From Nitrospirota bacterium (GTDB taxonomy: Bacteria > Nitrospirota_A > Leptospirillia > Leptospirillales > Leptospirillaceae): DNA of 14,185 nucleotides. Of the stretch, positions 1 through 7,971 are shown piece by piece. The stretch is from NCBI GenBank assembly GCA_021838765.1, contig JAKCCY010000069.1, forward strand, positions 1 to 14,185, written 5' to 3'. Both the position numbers and the translations under genes were made by a program. The notes beneath the pieces were generated by a model. That model was not told the origin of the DNA, made no database searches, and was given only the letters and a program-made list of their open reading frames with translations. Position 1 is the first letter of the stretch. Each line of letters begins with the position of its first letter.

Positions 1-64
1 CAAATCCAACTCCGGCAATAACTGATGCGATAACGACCGCTGGAACTGTTTTTTTGAGATTCAT
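1..64 (-). CDS. N-terminus of an exported or membrane-anchored protein (partial)
   Basis: The minus strand starts an open frame at the ATG whose complement lies at 62-64. It continues without a stop to the window edge, so only 21 residues are visible. They begin MNLKKTVPAVV and continue as a hydrophobic Ala/Val/Ile/Gly stretch, which is the layout of a signal peptide or N-terminal membrane anchor: two lysines, then a hydrophobic core. A good ribosome binding site (AAGGAG, complement at about 71-76) lies about 6 bases upstream of the ATG, which supports the start. The mature protein is outside the window, so no function can be given. It is divergent from the repair operon that starts at 282. 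Confidence 0.7.
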   Translation of the reverse strand, partial: MNLKKTVPAVVIASVIAGVGF

Positions 65-130
65 GATTTCTCCTTCATATTGAAGTGGATGTTAACTGGC
101 AAATGTTAGCAGGACTTTTAGAAAAGGAAT

Positions 131-144
131 GTGATTTAAATCAA
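131..144. promoter_or_regulatory. FNR/CRP-like palindromic operator candidate
   Basis: The sequence contains the perfect 12-base palindrome TGATTTAAATCA at 132-143. Read on the minus strand with one flanking base on each side it is TTGATTTAAATCAC, which matches 9 of the 10 defined bases of the FNR-type consensus TTGAT-N4-ATCAA. It lies 68 bases upstream of the ATG of the minus-strand exported-protein gene, a distance compatible with activation of that gene. The palindrome is seen directly. Binding by a CRP/FNR-family regulator is inference. Confidence 0.35.
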
Positions 145-255
145 GTAGGCAGGGCTTTATGTCTTGCGGTTTCTTTCCTCGACAGCCCCCATGTTTGGTG
201 GAAGGCCGTTGATGTTTTAGACTGGACCATCGGTTGCATCAGGGATCTTGATTTC

Positions 256-268
256 GACCAACTTGGTC
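256..268. promoter_or_regulatory. Palindrome just upstream of the yhaO ribosome binding site
   Basis: GACCAACTTGGTC is a perfect inverted repeat (6+1+6) that ends two bases before the purine-rich ribosome binding site (GGAGGGAG, 271-278) of the yhaO-like gene. It could be a repressor operator overlapping the start of transcription. The one-base centre makes it a poor RNA hairpin. No known regulator consensus was recognised. Confidence 0.3.
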
Positions 269-281
269 CAGGAGGGAGAAA

Positions 282-1550
282 ATGGCTTTGTTCCGATTTG
301 TCCACGCTGCTGACATTCACCTTGACAGTCCATTGCGTGGTCTTTCCGGGCAGGAAGGGGATAATGCAAAACGTATCCGGAAAGCGACACGGGAAGCCTT
401 TGAAAATCTTGTAACCCTGTCTCTTGAAGAGAATGCGGACTTCATGATCCTTTCCGGAGATCTGTATGACGGGGACTGGAAAGATTATCAGACCGGCCTT
501 TTTTTTATTGCCCAGATGGGCAGGATGGCGTCAAAAAATATTCCCGTCTTTCTGGTTCACGGAAACCATGATGCCGCGAGCCAGATGACCCGAAGTCTTA
601 TTCTTCCCCCGAACATGAAGGTCTTTTCCCAAAAACGTGCAGAGACCTTTACTCTCCCTGATTGTTCTGTCGCCCTTCACGGAATGAGTTTCCGTCAAAG
701 GGATGTGACGGAAAACCTGCTTCCGGGATTTCCCGATCCTCTTGCTGATATGTTCAATATTGGCGTGCTGCATACGGGGCTTGGTGGGTTGGGTGGCCAT
801 GCCAATTATGCTCCCTGCAGTCTTGATGAGCTCATCGCCAAGGGATATGACTACTGGGCACTTGGACATGTTCACCAGGGACAGATTATCAATCGCCACC
901 CGCACGTTGTTTTTCCGGGAAACCTGCAGGGCAGACATATTCGGGAAACGGGAGCGAAAGGTGCTTTTATCGTGACGGTTGCCGACGGTTCTGTCACGGA
1001 TCTGGATCTGTTGCCGGTCGATGTCGTCCGGTGGGAGGTCATCAATGTCAGTGTTGATCAGGACGATCTTTTAGCTGAGGTGACAAACAAGATCAGGGAC
1101 GCAATCTTGAGGGCTTCTTTGGCCCTCGACGGGAGATTGCTGGCTTGCCGTATCGTTCTCACGGGGAGTACAAACCTTCATTTTCAGATCGAATCATCAA
1201 GGGAAGTCCTTCTTGCCGAGTCGAGAGCTGCAGCTCTTTCCCTGGGGCCATCTGTGGCCTGGGTCGAACGGATCCTGATTCAGACAGAACCCCTGGAATC
1301 AGGGTCTGATGAAAAAAAGGAGTCTTCCCTGATGGATCTGCTCAAGATTATGGAAAAAGCCAATGAAGATCCAGAGCTGATCAAGATGATGGAATCGGAA
1401 ATTGGCGAACTGGTCCGTTCGCTGCCCTTTGACCTCCGTATCGATAACGAAGATCCTGCCCTGAAAGCAGCCATTGCAAAAGAATATTCGCATTTCCTTC
1501 CACCGGTTAGGGACTTCCTGCTATCGAATCTCAGGGATCTGAAATCATGA
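282..1550 (+). CDS. yhaO: YhaO/SbcD-type metallophosphoesterase (DNA repair exonuclease)
   Basis: This 422-residue protein is an Mre11/SbcD-family two-metal phosphoesterase of the YhaO subgroup, expected to nick or degrade DNA ends in the cytoplasm. The metal-binding motifs come in family order: DIHLD (residues 11-15), GDLYD (59-63), GNHD (94-97), a VLHT histidine near 162 and GHVH near 195. The C-terminal 200 residues form the cap and partner-binding region, with a helical Glu/Lys-rich tail. The start at ATG 282 is supported by GGAGGGAG four bases upstream and by the first motif appearing at residue 11. The stop overlaps the ATG of the next gene by 4 bases (ATGA), indicating translational coupling with its Rad50-like ATPase partner. 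Length is normal for YhaO, longer than a minimal Mre11 nuclease core. Family assignment is firm; a specific repair role is inferred from homologues. Confidence 0.9.
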   Translation: MALFRFVHAADIHLDSPLRGLSGQEGDNAKRIRKATREAFENLVTLSLEENADFMILSGDLYDGDWKDYQTGLFFIAQMGRMASKNIPVFLVHGNHDAASQMTRSLILPPNMKVFSQKRAETFTLPDCSVALHGMSFRQRDVTENLLPGFPDPLADMFNIGVLHTGLGGLGGHANYAPCSLDELIAKGYDYWALGHVHQGQIINRHPHVVFPGNLQGRHIRETGAKGAFIVTVADGSVTDLDLLPVDVVRWEVINVSVDQDDLLAEVTNKIRDAILRASLALDGRLLACRIVLTGSTNLHFQIESSREVLLAESRAAALSLGPSVAWVERILIQTEPLESGSDEKKESSLMDLLKIMEKANEDPELIKMMESEIGELVRSLPFDLRIDNEDPALKAAIAKEYSHFLPPVRDFLLSNLRDLKS

Positions 1551-4500
1551 GAATAAGTCGTCTCGATCTCAAAAAATATGGACGCTTTACTGAAAGCGTC
1601 CTTGATTTTCCAGCCGGAAAAAACGACTTTCATCTTGTTTATGGTCCGAACGAAGCAGGCAAGTCCACGACCTTGTCGGCAATTTCTGATCTCCTCTTCG
1701 GGATTCCCCATAATTCTCCCTACAATTTTCTCCATTCCTACGGGGAGATGCGAATCGGTGGCCTCTTGCAGGATGAGACCGGGACGATTGAGTTTTCCCG
1801 GAGGAAGGGAAAGAAGGATACTTTGCTGTCTGTCGACGGATCTCCCCATCCATCCGGAGAGAGAGCTCTTTCTCCCTTTTTGGGCGGTTACGACAGAGTC
1901 TTCTTCGAGAGAATGTTCAGTCTCGATTATCAAAGACTGAACGAGGGGGGCAGGGAGATCCTCGATGCCGGGGATGACGCAGGTCAGATCCTTTTTTCAG
2001 CGGGGACAGGTCTCCCCGGCTTAAAAAAACATCTTGAGAGCCTTGAAGGGAAGCTTGATGGCTTGTGGGGGGCAAGACGATCTTCCAGGAGAAGATATAC
2101 CCAGCTTGAAGACAGTCTCAAGGAAAACGAGCGAAAACTCCGGGAACACAGTCTCTCCGGAGCCAAATGGCTGGAATTGAAGGAGGACCTTCTCAAGGTC
2201 CAGGGTGAATGCGACCGGATCGATCAGCAGATTTCAATGAAGACGCTGTCGCTTCGAAAACTTGAGCGGGTCCGGCGTGTTTTCCGGGATGTCAGTCGCC
2301 TTGATCAGATTGAATCGGAGATTGCCTCGATCGGGCCGCTTCCGGTCCTTCCCGGAAACGCCAGGGAAAAACTTGAGTCTGCACAGGAAAAGATCGCGGA
2401 GGCCCGGATTCAGGGCGAGACACTGAAATCGAGGCTTCAGGATGCTTTTGCTGAAAGGGAGAGTATTCATAAGGACGAAAAGATTCTTGCAAGGGCAACG
2501 GAAATCGGGCGTCTGCATGAAGTCAGGATCCAGATCCAGAAAGCGCAGGAAGATCTTCCCAAACGTCAGGCAGAGCTTGTGTCCCTGGTATCGGAGCTTT
2601 CTTCCCTGTCGAGAGAGTTGTCCTGGGAACCTATGGACGTTGAGCATCTTCTTTCGAAAATTCCCGGACGGGCTCGCTCTCTTTCTGTTTCCAGGCTGAT
2701 CTCCGAAAGGGAAGGGTTGATCTCTTTGCTGACGGGTGCGGAAAAATCGCTTCTTGAGACCAGGCTCAGCCTGGAATCCCTTGAGAAAAAACATCGCAGT
2801 CGCCAGGCTCCCGTCGATTTGTCGGAGCTGGAATTGGCACTGTCTTCCTTTCGGAGCCGATCGAGTGCTCTTTCATTGTCCGGAACGCTCAGAGAGGAAC
2901 TTCTTTCCTGTAATTTTCAGATAGAGCTTGCTCTTTCTTCTCTCTTTCCCCCCGAAAAATCTCTCGAGAACCTGTTGTCTGTCAATGCCCCGGGTGTTGG
3001 ACTGATAACCGGTTTCCGTGACCGGATCGCCGCCTGTGAGGAAGAGTTGAAGGAGTTCGCTCGTAGAATCCAGTCTGTTCGTCAGGAGATCGGGGGATTG
3101 TCATCGACGCTTGACGGGATTTTGCAAAGGGATCAGCCGGTGACCAAGGCTGTCCTTGAAAAACTCAGGGAAAAACGGGATCACTTCTGGGAGTTGGTCA
3201 AAAGAATACATGTTCATGGGGATGCTGTTCCCGGCTCCGAAGTGGAAGAAAATACGGGGAAAATCGATCCTGTTCCTCTTTTTGAAGAAGCTCAAAGGGA
3301 GGTGGACATCGCTTCCGACAGACGTTTTGACAAGGCGGAAGTCGAAGCGCGTGTGGGTGTTATTGCCCAGAAGATCGATGAACACAAAGGAGTTCTTGCA
3401 GAGCTCCTGTCCCAGAATGCGGAGTCTCTCAGCGTCAGAGATGGACTTCTGTCAGAGTGGGTGGGCTTATGGGGCCAGGCTCCTTTTTTACCTGCGTCGC
3501 CGGAATTGATGCTGAAGTGGTTCCGTGACCGGGAAGCTGTTTTTGAATGGGTGTCCAGAAGAAAACTCTGCGAGGAGAAAATCAGGTCGGTTTCGGCGGA
3601 AATTTCTCTTTTTCAGAATCTCCTTTCAAGGGAAATTTCAAAGATTGGGGGGAAACAGCTTGTGTCCGGAGATGAATCTCTGGACACTCTGGCCGAAATG
3701 GCTCAAAGACTCATTCGGGAGCTATCAGACGGAGCCGCTCTCTGGAAGCTTGAGGAAGAACAGATTCTCAAACTTGAGGAAGAAGCAAAGAGAAAGCAGG
3801 CTGAGCTTGATGTGGCGAAGAAAGAAATTGGAATCTGGGAAGTCGCATGGAAAAATGCGCTATCAGAAACAGGCCTTCCGTTTCTTGAGAGCACTGACGC
3901 GGTCTCCCACCTTCTTGAATCGATCGACCGGATGAGGGCTCTGTCGGAGCCTGTCCGCGATCTGAGCCATCGGGTCCAGTCTATTCAGAAAGATGCCGTG
4001 AATTTTAAAAGGATGGTGCAGGAGATGATTCCGCTGGTCGCCCCCGATCTTTCGGGCGAGTCTCCGGAGGATTCGATGAGAACGATTGAGAAGCGTTTGG
4101 ATCAGGCTCTTTTGGCGGTAGAGCTCTACGAACAGAAAGATCAGGACATTCGTGCCCTCTCCCAGTCTGTCCAGCATTACAGGGAAGTTGATCGTGAAGC
4201 TTCCGGTACCATAAGCCTTCTTCTCGAGGCTTCACAGCTTCCGGATGCGACAAGTCTTGCCGGGGCCATATCAAGACAGGAAAGAGTCCTTGCTCTTGAG
4301 CAGGAGAAAGAGGCTCTCAAGATCTCTCTTCTCAGGAATGGAGACGGTTTTTCCCTGAAGGAGCTTGAAAAAGAAGTCAGGGAAGTCCCGGATCCGGCCG
4401 TTTTGGGAGATATGGTTGCGATATTGCTGGAAGAAATTGAGTCATTGCGGTCTTCCCAGAAGGAACTTCTCGAGAAAAGAACTCGTCTGGACAATGAGTT

Positions 4501-5074
4501 CTCTGCCTTGGGCGGTGATCTTGTTGCGGTCGAAGCGGCCTCTGATCGACAAACAGTTCTTTCAGAAATGCGGGAAGTCGCAGAGCAGGTCGTTTACCTG
4601 AAAGGGGCCTCTATTCTCCTCAAGTGGTCCATGGATCGCTACCGGAAAGAAAATCAGGGTCCTCTCCTTTTAAAGGCAAGCGGGTTGTTTTCTCATCTGA
4701 CACTGGGATCGTTTGATTCATTGGGGGTTGATTACGATGATGAGGACCGGGTCAGGATCCTGGGGTTCAGGAAGGATGGTTCTGCGATCGGTGTCTCCCA
4801 GATGAGTACGGGGACCGCGGACCAGCTTTTTCTGGCGATCCGTTTATCGGCGGTCGATGACTTCCTGGGGCACTCTGCCGCGTTTCCGTTTGTTGCGGAT
4901 GATTTGCTGATCAATCTTGATGATCAGCGTGCAAAGGCTGCGCTGAAGGTTCTCTGGTCTTTGTCGGAAAAGACCCAGGTGATTTTTTTAACCCATCACC
5001 AACATCTGGTGGACCTTGGCCGAGAGACACTTGGGGAGCAGATGCCGGTTTCCTTACTGGTTTCAGGCCAGTGA
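1547..5074 (+). CDS. yhaN: YhaN/SbcC/Rad50-like coiled-coil ATPase
   Basis: This 1175-residue ABC-type ATPase has its nucleotide-binding domain split by a long coiled coil, as in SbcC/Rad50. The N-terminal lobe has the Walker A motif GPNEAGKST at residues 33-41. Residues of about 170-1020 are Glu/Lys/Leu-rich heptad-like helices. The C-terminal lobe has the signature-like MSTGTADQL (from 1086) and a Walker B ending in the acidic pair D1118-D1119 (VADDLL). It should power and gate the upstream YhaO-like nuclease on DNA ends. The ATG lies inside the upstream stop (ATGA overlap), which fixes the start. No CxxC zinc hook occurs in the coil, unlike classical Rad50/SbcC; this agrees with the YhaN subgroup. 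The stop overlaps the convergent photolyase stop by 12 bases, and I see no terminator hairpin there. Confidence 0.88.
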   Translation: MRISRLDLKKYGRFTESVLDFPAGKNDFHLVYGPNEAGKSTTLSAISDLLFGIPHNSPYNFLHSYGEMRIGGLLQDETGTIEFSRRKGKKDTLLSVDGSPHPSGERALSPFLGGYDRVFFERMFSLDYQRLNEGGREILDAGDDAGQILFSAGTGLPGLKKHLESLEGKLDGLWGARRSSRRRYTQLEDSLKENERKLREHSLSGAKWLELKEDLLKVQGECDRIDQQISMKTLSLRKLERVRRVFRDVSRLDQIESEIASIGPLPVLPGNAREKLESAQEKIAEARIQGETLKSRLQDAFAERESIHKDEKILARATEIGRLHEVRIQIQKAQEDLPKRQAELVSLVSELSSLSRELSWEPMDVEHLLSKIPGRARSLSVSRLISEREGLISLLTGAEKSLLETRLSLESLEKKHRSRQAPVDLSELELALSSFRSRSSALSLSGTLREELLSCNFQIELALSSLFPPEKSLENLLSVNAPGVGLITGFRDRIAACEEELKEFARRIQSVRQEIGGLSSTLDGILQRDQPVTKAVLEKLREKRDHFWELVKRIHVHGDAVPGSEVEENTGKIDPVPLFEEAQREVDIASDRRFDKAEVEARVGVIAQKIDEHKGVLAELLSQNAESLSVRDGLLSEWVGLWGQAPFLPASPELMLKWFRDREAVFEWVSRRKLCEEKIRSVSAEISLFQNLLSREISKIGGKQLVSGDESLDTLAEMAQRLIRELSDGAALWKLEEEQILKLEEEAKRKQAELDVAKKEIGIWEVAWKNALSETGLPFLESTDAVSHLLESIDRMRALSEPVRDLSHRVQSIQKDAVNFKRMVQEMIPLVAPDLSGESPEDSMRTIEKRLDQALLAVELYEQKDQDIRALSQSVQHYREVDREASGTISLLLEASQLPDATSLAGAISRQERVLALEQEKEALKISLLRNGDGFSLKELEKEVREVPDPAVLGDMVAILLEEIESLRSSQKELLEKRTRLDNEFSALGGDLVAVEAASDRQTVLSEMREVAEQVVYLKGASILLKWSMDRYRKENQGPLLLKASGLFSHLTLGSFDSLGVDYDDEDRVRILGFRKDGSAIGVSQMSTGTADQLFLAIRLSAVDDFLGHSAAFPFVADDLLINLDDQRAKAALKVLWSLSEKTQVIFLTHHQHLVDLGRETLGEQMPVSLLVSGQ

Positions 5075-6085
5075 CCCCTCTTCCGATTTGTTTTTCCCGA
5101 GGGCATGGAATAAAAAGAGTGCTTCCTGCCGGGACTTTTGATGGTCAACAATCGGGAAAGGATAGTTTTCTCCCAGAGTGATGCCGGATTTTCTTAAAAG
5201 ATCCTCGGGAGCTTCCCATGGGCGATGGATCAGGTGATCGGGGAGGTTCCGGATTTCAGGGATCCAATGGCGGACATAGAGGCCGTTGGGGTCAAATTTT
5301 TCCCCCTGGAGAACTGGGTTATAGATTCTGAAGTAAGGAGCTGCATCAACACCCATTCCTGAAACCCATTGCCAGGAGACAGTATTGTTTGCCTGGTCCC
5401 AGTCGACAAGGGTATTCCAAAACCATCCTGCACCCTCCTTCCAGTCGACAAGGAGATCCTTCGAGAGAAAGCTTGCGGTGATCATCCTCGCACGGTTGGA
5501 GATAAAGCCTGTTTCCCATAACTGCCTCATGATGGCATCGATAACGGGATAACCTGTTTTTCCCGATTTCCATGCTGCGATGAGCACTGGGTTGTTTTTC
5601 CAGGGAAAGCGGCTGAATTTGTTCTGGAAAGGTGTGTGAATCATCTGGGGAAAATGGATCAGGAGATGTCTTGAAAATTCTCTCCAGCCAATTTCACTGA
5701 GAAATTTCTCTCCACCTGCCTGGAGCTCCGGGTGGCTGTAAAGCTTGAGAAGGGTTTGCCGAACAATATGTTTCGAGGTGATTTCCCCTGCGTGAAGGTA
5801 TGGCGAAAGGGTCGAAAAGGAGAGACTGTCGAGCCGGTCCCGGTCGGTGGCGTAGTTGATCAGTTTTCTATCAAGAAAATCATCCAGTGCCTTGTGAGCC
5901 GCTTTTTCCCCCGGAATCCATCGTTCCCTGAGTCCTTTTGCCCAGTCTGGATTTTGCGGGTTCCATCCCCATCGGGAAATATCTTCCGAGGCGGGAAGGT
6001 TTTCCGGCGGGTCCATTTTTTGAGGAGCAGGAAGGCTCTCGGTCGGATCAAGACGTGGACGCAGATTGCTCCAGAAGTGACTGAA
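5063..6085 (-). pseudogene. phrB: DNA photolyase, C-terminal (FAD-binding) part, separated by a transposon
   Basis: This is the C-terminal 340 residues of a class I photolyase/cryptochrome-family protein. The FAD-binding and DNA-lesion domain is intact. Recognisable blocks include FWSNLRPRL at the upstream edge, EIGWREFSRHLL, TGYPVIDAIMRQLW, NRARM, WFWNTLVDWDQANN, WQWVSGMG and DAAPYFRIYNP. These are the conserved FAD-contact and Trp-rich regions, and none has a stop or frameshift. The intact enzyme would use blue light to reverse pyrimidine dimers. An open frame extends to 6115 inside the transposon and offers an ATG there, but that start has no visible ribosome binding site and the fragment lacks the N-terminal domain. 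The photolyase part proper begins at the Phe codon at 6083-6085. The N-terminal half is at 8110-8542. Identification is firm; residual expression is unknown. Confidence 0.9.
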
Positions 6086-6158
6086 TCCGCAGCGCAAGCC
6101 TCTTGATTCATCCATGGGGTGAGCGGCGGTTGATTATCTGAAGTGGATCTTGGATAAT
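6082..6158 (+). other. Left end of the IS200/IS605 element
   Basis: This is the roughly 77-base non-coding left end before tnpA. In IS200/IS605 elements it folds into a subterminal hairpin read by TnpA and is preceded by the 4-5 base target motif, which also serves as the TnpB target-adjacent motif. Depending on the exact breakpoint, the flanking motif here would be GTGAC, TGACT or CTGAA. A weak stem CCGC (6087-6090) with GCGG (6122-6125) is the only pairing I noticed; I could not identify the recognition hairpin with confidence. Confidence 0.5.
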
Positions 6159-6572
6159 ATGCTCATGCCAGAATATAAGGTCAACTACAAATCGAACAAC
6201 AACGTGGTGTTTTCCTGTAAATACCATGTTGTGTGGTGTCCTAAATACCGAAGAGACGTGCTGGTGAACGGGGCGGACGATCGGTTAAAGGAGATTATAC
6301 ATCAGGTGTGTTCTGAGACCAGGAGCGCGGTGCTGGAGATGGAGGTCATGCCGGATCATGTGCATCTCCTTGTCGAGGTGGATCCGCAGTTCGGTATTCA
6401 CCATCTGGTCAAGCTGATCAAGGGACGGTCCTCACGGTTGTTGCGCCAGGAGTTCCGCTGGTGCCGCACCCGCCTGCCGAGTCTCTGGACCAACAGCTAT
6501 TTTGTTTCCACCGTGGGCGGGGCTCCGCTCGAAATCATCAAGCAGTACATCGAGCAGCAGAAGCATGTCTGA
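6159..6572 (+). CDS. tnpA: IS200/IS605 transposase TnpA (Y1 HUH)
   Basis: This 137-residue single-strand transposase cuts and rejoins the element's ends as circular single-stranded DNA. Family hallmarks are KYHVVWCPKYRR (residues 21-32), the metal-binding HUH motif H67-V68-H69 within MPDHVHLLVE, and the catalytic tyrosine Y130 in QYIEQQ near the C-terminus. All the catalytic residues are therefore present and the enzyme looks functional. The start chosen is ATG 6159. TTG 6150 or ATG 6165 are alternatives, and no strong ribosome binding site distinguishes them. The stop overlaps the tnpB start by 8 bases, implying coupled translation. The element's ends lie 77 bases upstream and about 140 bases past tnpB. 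Confidence 0.93.
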   Translation: MLMPEYKVNYKSNNNVVFSCKYHVVWCPKYRRDVLVNGADDRLKEIIHQVCSETRSAVLEMEVMPDHVHLLVEVDPQFGIHHLVKLIKGRSSRLLRQEFRWCRTRLPSLWTNSYFVSTVGGAPLEIIKQYIEQQKHV

Positions 6573-7971
6573 AAAGACGACTCCTTCTTTTGTCCTGGAA
6601 CTCCCGCTTGCCGTCGGAGGCCCGGAGATCCATCAGCTTTCGGTCCGGTTCGAGGCGGCCCGGCAGTTGTACAACGCCGTTCTGGGGGAAGCGCTCCGGA
6701 GGCTTTCCCTGCTGAAGGAGTCCCGGGAGTGGCAGAAGATCCGGACTCTGCCCCCGGGAAGGGATCGGTCCAGGGCTTTCTCGGACTGTGCGCGAAAAGG
6801 AGGATTCACCGACTACGATCTCCAGGGGTACGGGACCCGGTGCAAGAACGGTTGCTGGATCGGGGAGCATCTGGATGCCCATGCGGCGCAGCGCACCTCC
6901 ACCCGGGCGTTCCGGGCGGCGGAACGCTATCTGTTTTGCTCCTCGGGGAAGCCCCGGTTCAAAACGAAGGGACAGGGGCTGTCTTCGGTCGAGGGGAAGA
7001 GCAACGCCGCCGGAATCCGGTGGCGGACCGATCATGTTGAATGGTCCGGACTGGCTCTTCCGCCCCTCTTCGATCCCCGGGACAAGGACGGAGTTCAGAC
7101 CTTTGCGCTCCAGTGCCGGGTCAAATACGTCCGGATCGTGCGAAAGACAGTCGGGAGTCGGAAACGGTGGTTCGTCCAGCTGGTCTGCTCCGGGGTTCCG
7201 AAGTGGAAGGAGAAAAACCCGGTCGGAGAGGGAACGGTCGGTCTCGATCTGGGTCCCTCGACCGTGGCGGTGGTTGGAGACAGGGACGCCTCTCTCGAAC
7301 AGTTCTGCCCGGGGCTTCGCGACTTCGAGAAGAAGGTCAGACGACTCAAGAGAGCCATGGACCGTTCGAAGAGGCGGTCGAATCCGGAAAACTTCAACCC
7401 GGACCAAACGGTCAAGCCCGGCAGGCGGGAGTGGGTCTTGACCCGCGGGTATCTGAGGCTTCGGGCGAAAGTGTCCGATCTTGAACGCCGGAAAGCGGCG
7501 TATCGAAAAACGGAGCATGGAAAACTCGTGCATCGCGTGGTATCCATGGGGACCACCATCAATACGGAGAAGCTGTCCTACAAGGCATTCCAGAAAAACT
7601 TCGGGAAAAGCGTGGGAAATCGTGCTCCGGGACTGTTCATGAACCTGTTGCGTCGCAAGGCTGAAAGGGCCGGTGGCCGGGTTCTTGAGTTCTCGACACG
7701 TGAAACCAGACTGTCCCAGGTTTGTCACCACTGTGAGTGTTTTGAGAAAAAACCCCTGTCCCGGAGATGGCACCGCTGCGAATGCGGGGTCGGTCCGGTT
7801 CAGAGGGATTTGTATAGTGCGTATCTGGCCCGGCATGTCCGGGACGGAGCGCTTTCGACCGAATCAGCTCGCGAGGGCTGGTGCGCTGCGGAATCGCTGT
7901 TACGGGAGGCGGTCGAGAGAGTCAAAGAAACGGCAAGTGGCAAGGTCCGTCCTGCCTCCTTCGGCTTCTAG
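6565..7971 (+). CDS. tnpB: TnpB RNA-guided nuclease of IS200/IS605 element
   Basis: This 468-residue TnpB is a Cas12-like nuclease that uses the element's omega-RNA to cut DNA matching the flank of the insertion site. The RuvC-like active site is complete: D228 in VGLDLGPST, E335 in INTEKLSY and D415 in QRDLYSAYL. A zinc ribbon lies between the last two, with C387-x2-C390 and C405-x-C407. The N-terminal 220 residues are the RNA/DNA-recognition part, with an insert-rich region (about 55-110) longer than in compact TnpBs of about 400 residues. The start ATG 6565 sits inside the end of tnpA (8-base overlap). An upstream in-frame ATG at 6502 would overlap tnpA by 71 bases and adds low-complexity serines, so it is less likely. 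G+C content is higher than in the flanking genes. The protein looks active; activity itself is inference. Confidence 0.93.
   Translation: MSEKTTPSFVLELPLAVGGPEIHQLSVRFEAARQLYNAVLGEALRRLSLLKESREWQKIRTLPPGRDRSRAFSDCARKGGFTDYDLQGYGTRCKNGCWIGEHLDAHAAQRTSTRAFRAAERYLFCSSGKPRFKTKGQGLSSVEGKSNAAGIRWRTDHVEWSGLALPPLFDPRDKDGVQTFALQCRVKYVRIVRKTVGSRKRWFVQLVCSGVPKWKEKNPVGEGTVGLDLGPSTVAVVGDRDASLEQFCPGLRDFEKKVRRLKRAMDRSKRRSNPENFNPDQTVKPGRREWVLTRGYLRLRAKVSDLERRKAAYRKTEHGKLVHRVVSMGTTINTEKLSYKAFQKNFGKSVGNRAPGLFMNLLRRKAERAGGRVLEFSTRETRLSQVCHHCECFEKKPLSRRWHRCECGVGPVQRDLYSAYLARHVRDGALSTESAREGWCAAESLLREAVERVKETASGKVRPASFGF

Larger units (their letters stand above)
65..281. promoter_or_regulatory. Divergent intergenic region with two palindromes
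   Basis: This 217-base gap lies between the divergent exported-protein gene and the yhaO-like gene, so it should hold the promoters of both. Two perfect short palindromes are visible, at 132-143 and 256-268, and each is listed separately. A forward reading frame opens at 85 but runs 133 bases into the yhaO-like gene, resembles no family I know, and is more likely spurious. I could not place a convincing -35/-10 pair for either gene. Confidence 0.4.

Noticed and set aside
85..414. 109-residue forward frame upstream of the yhaO-like gene
   Set aside because: It overlaps the well-supported yhaO start by 133 bases in another frame, and its C-terminal third is yhaO DNA. No recognisable family and no clear ribosome binding site.
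6103..6115. A 13-base match (TTGATTCATCCAT) between the IS left end and the TnpB fossil region (complement about 8872-8884)
   Set aside because: A few 13-base matches are expected by chance in 14 kb. In the fossil it lies inside aligned TnpB codons, not at an element end.
5063..6115. C-terminal photolyase piece as an independent functional gene starting inside the IS left end
   Set aside because: The ATG has no ribosome binding site, the antenna domain is missing and the first ten residues are transposon sequence. Treated as half of a split gene.
6538..7836. Long 432-residue open frame on the minus strand opposite tnpB
   Set aside because: It is a by-product of the high G+C content of tnpB: no start signals, Pro/Arg-rich composition and no family motifs, while tnpB carries all catalytic residues.
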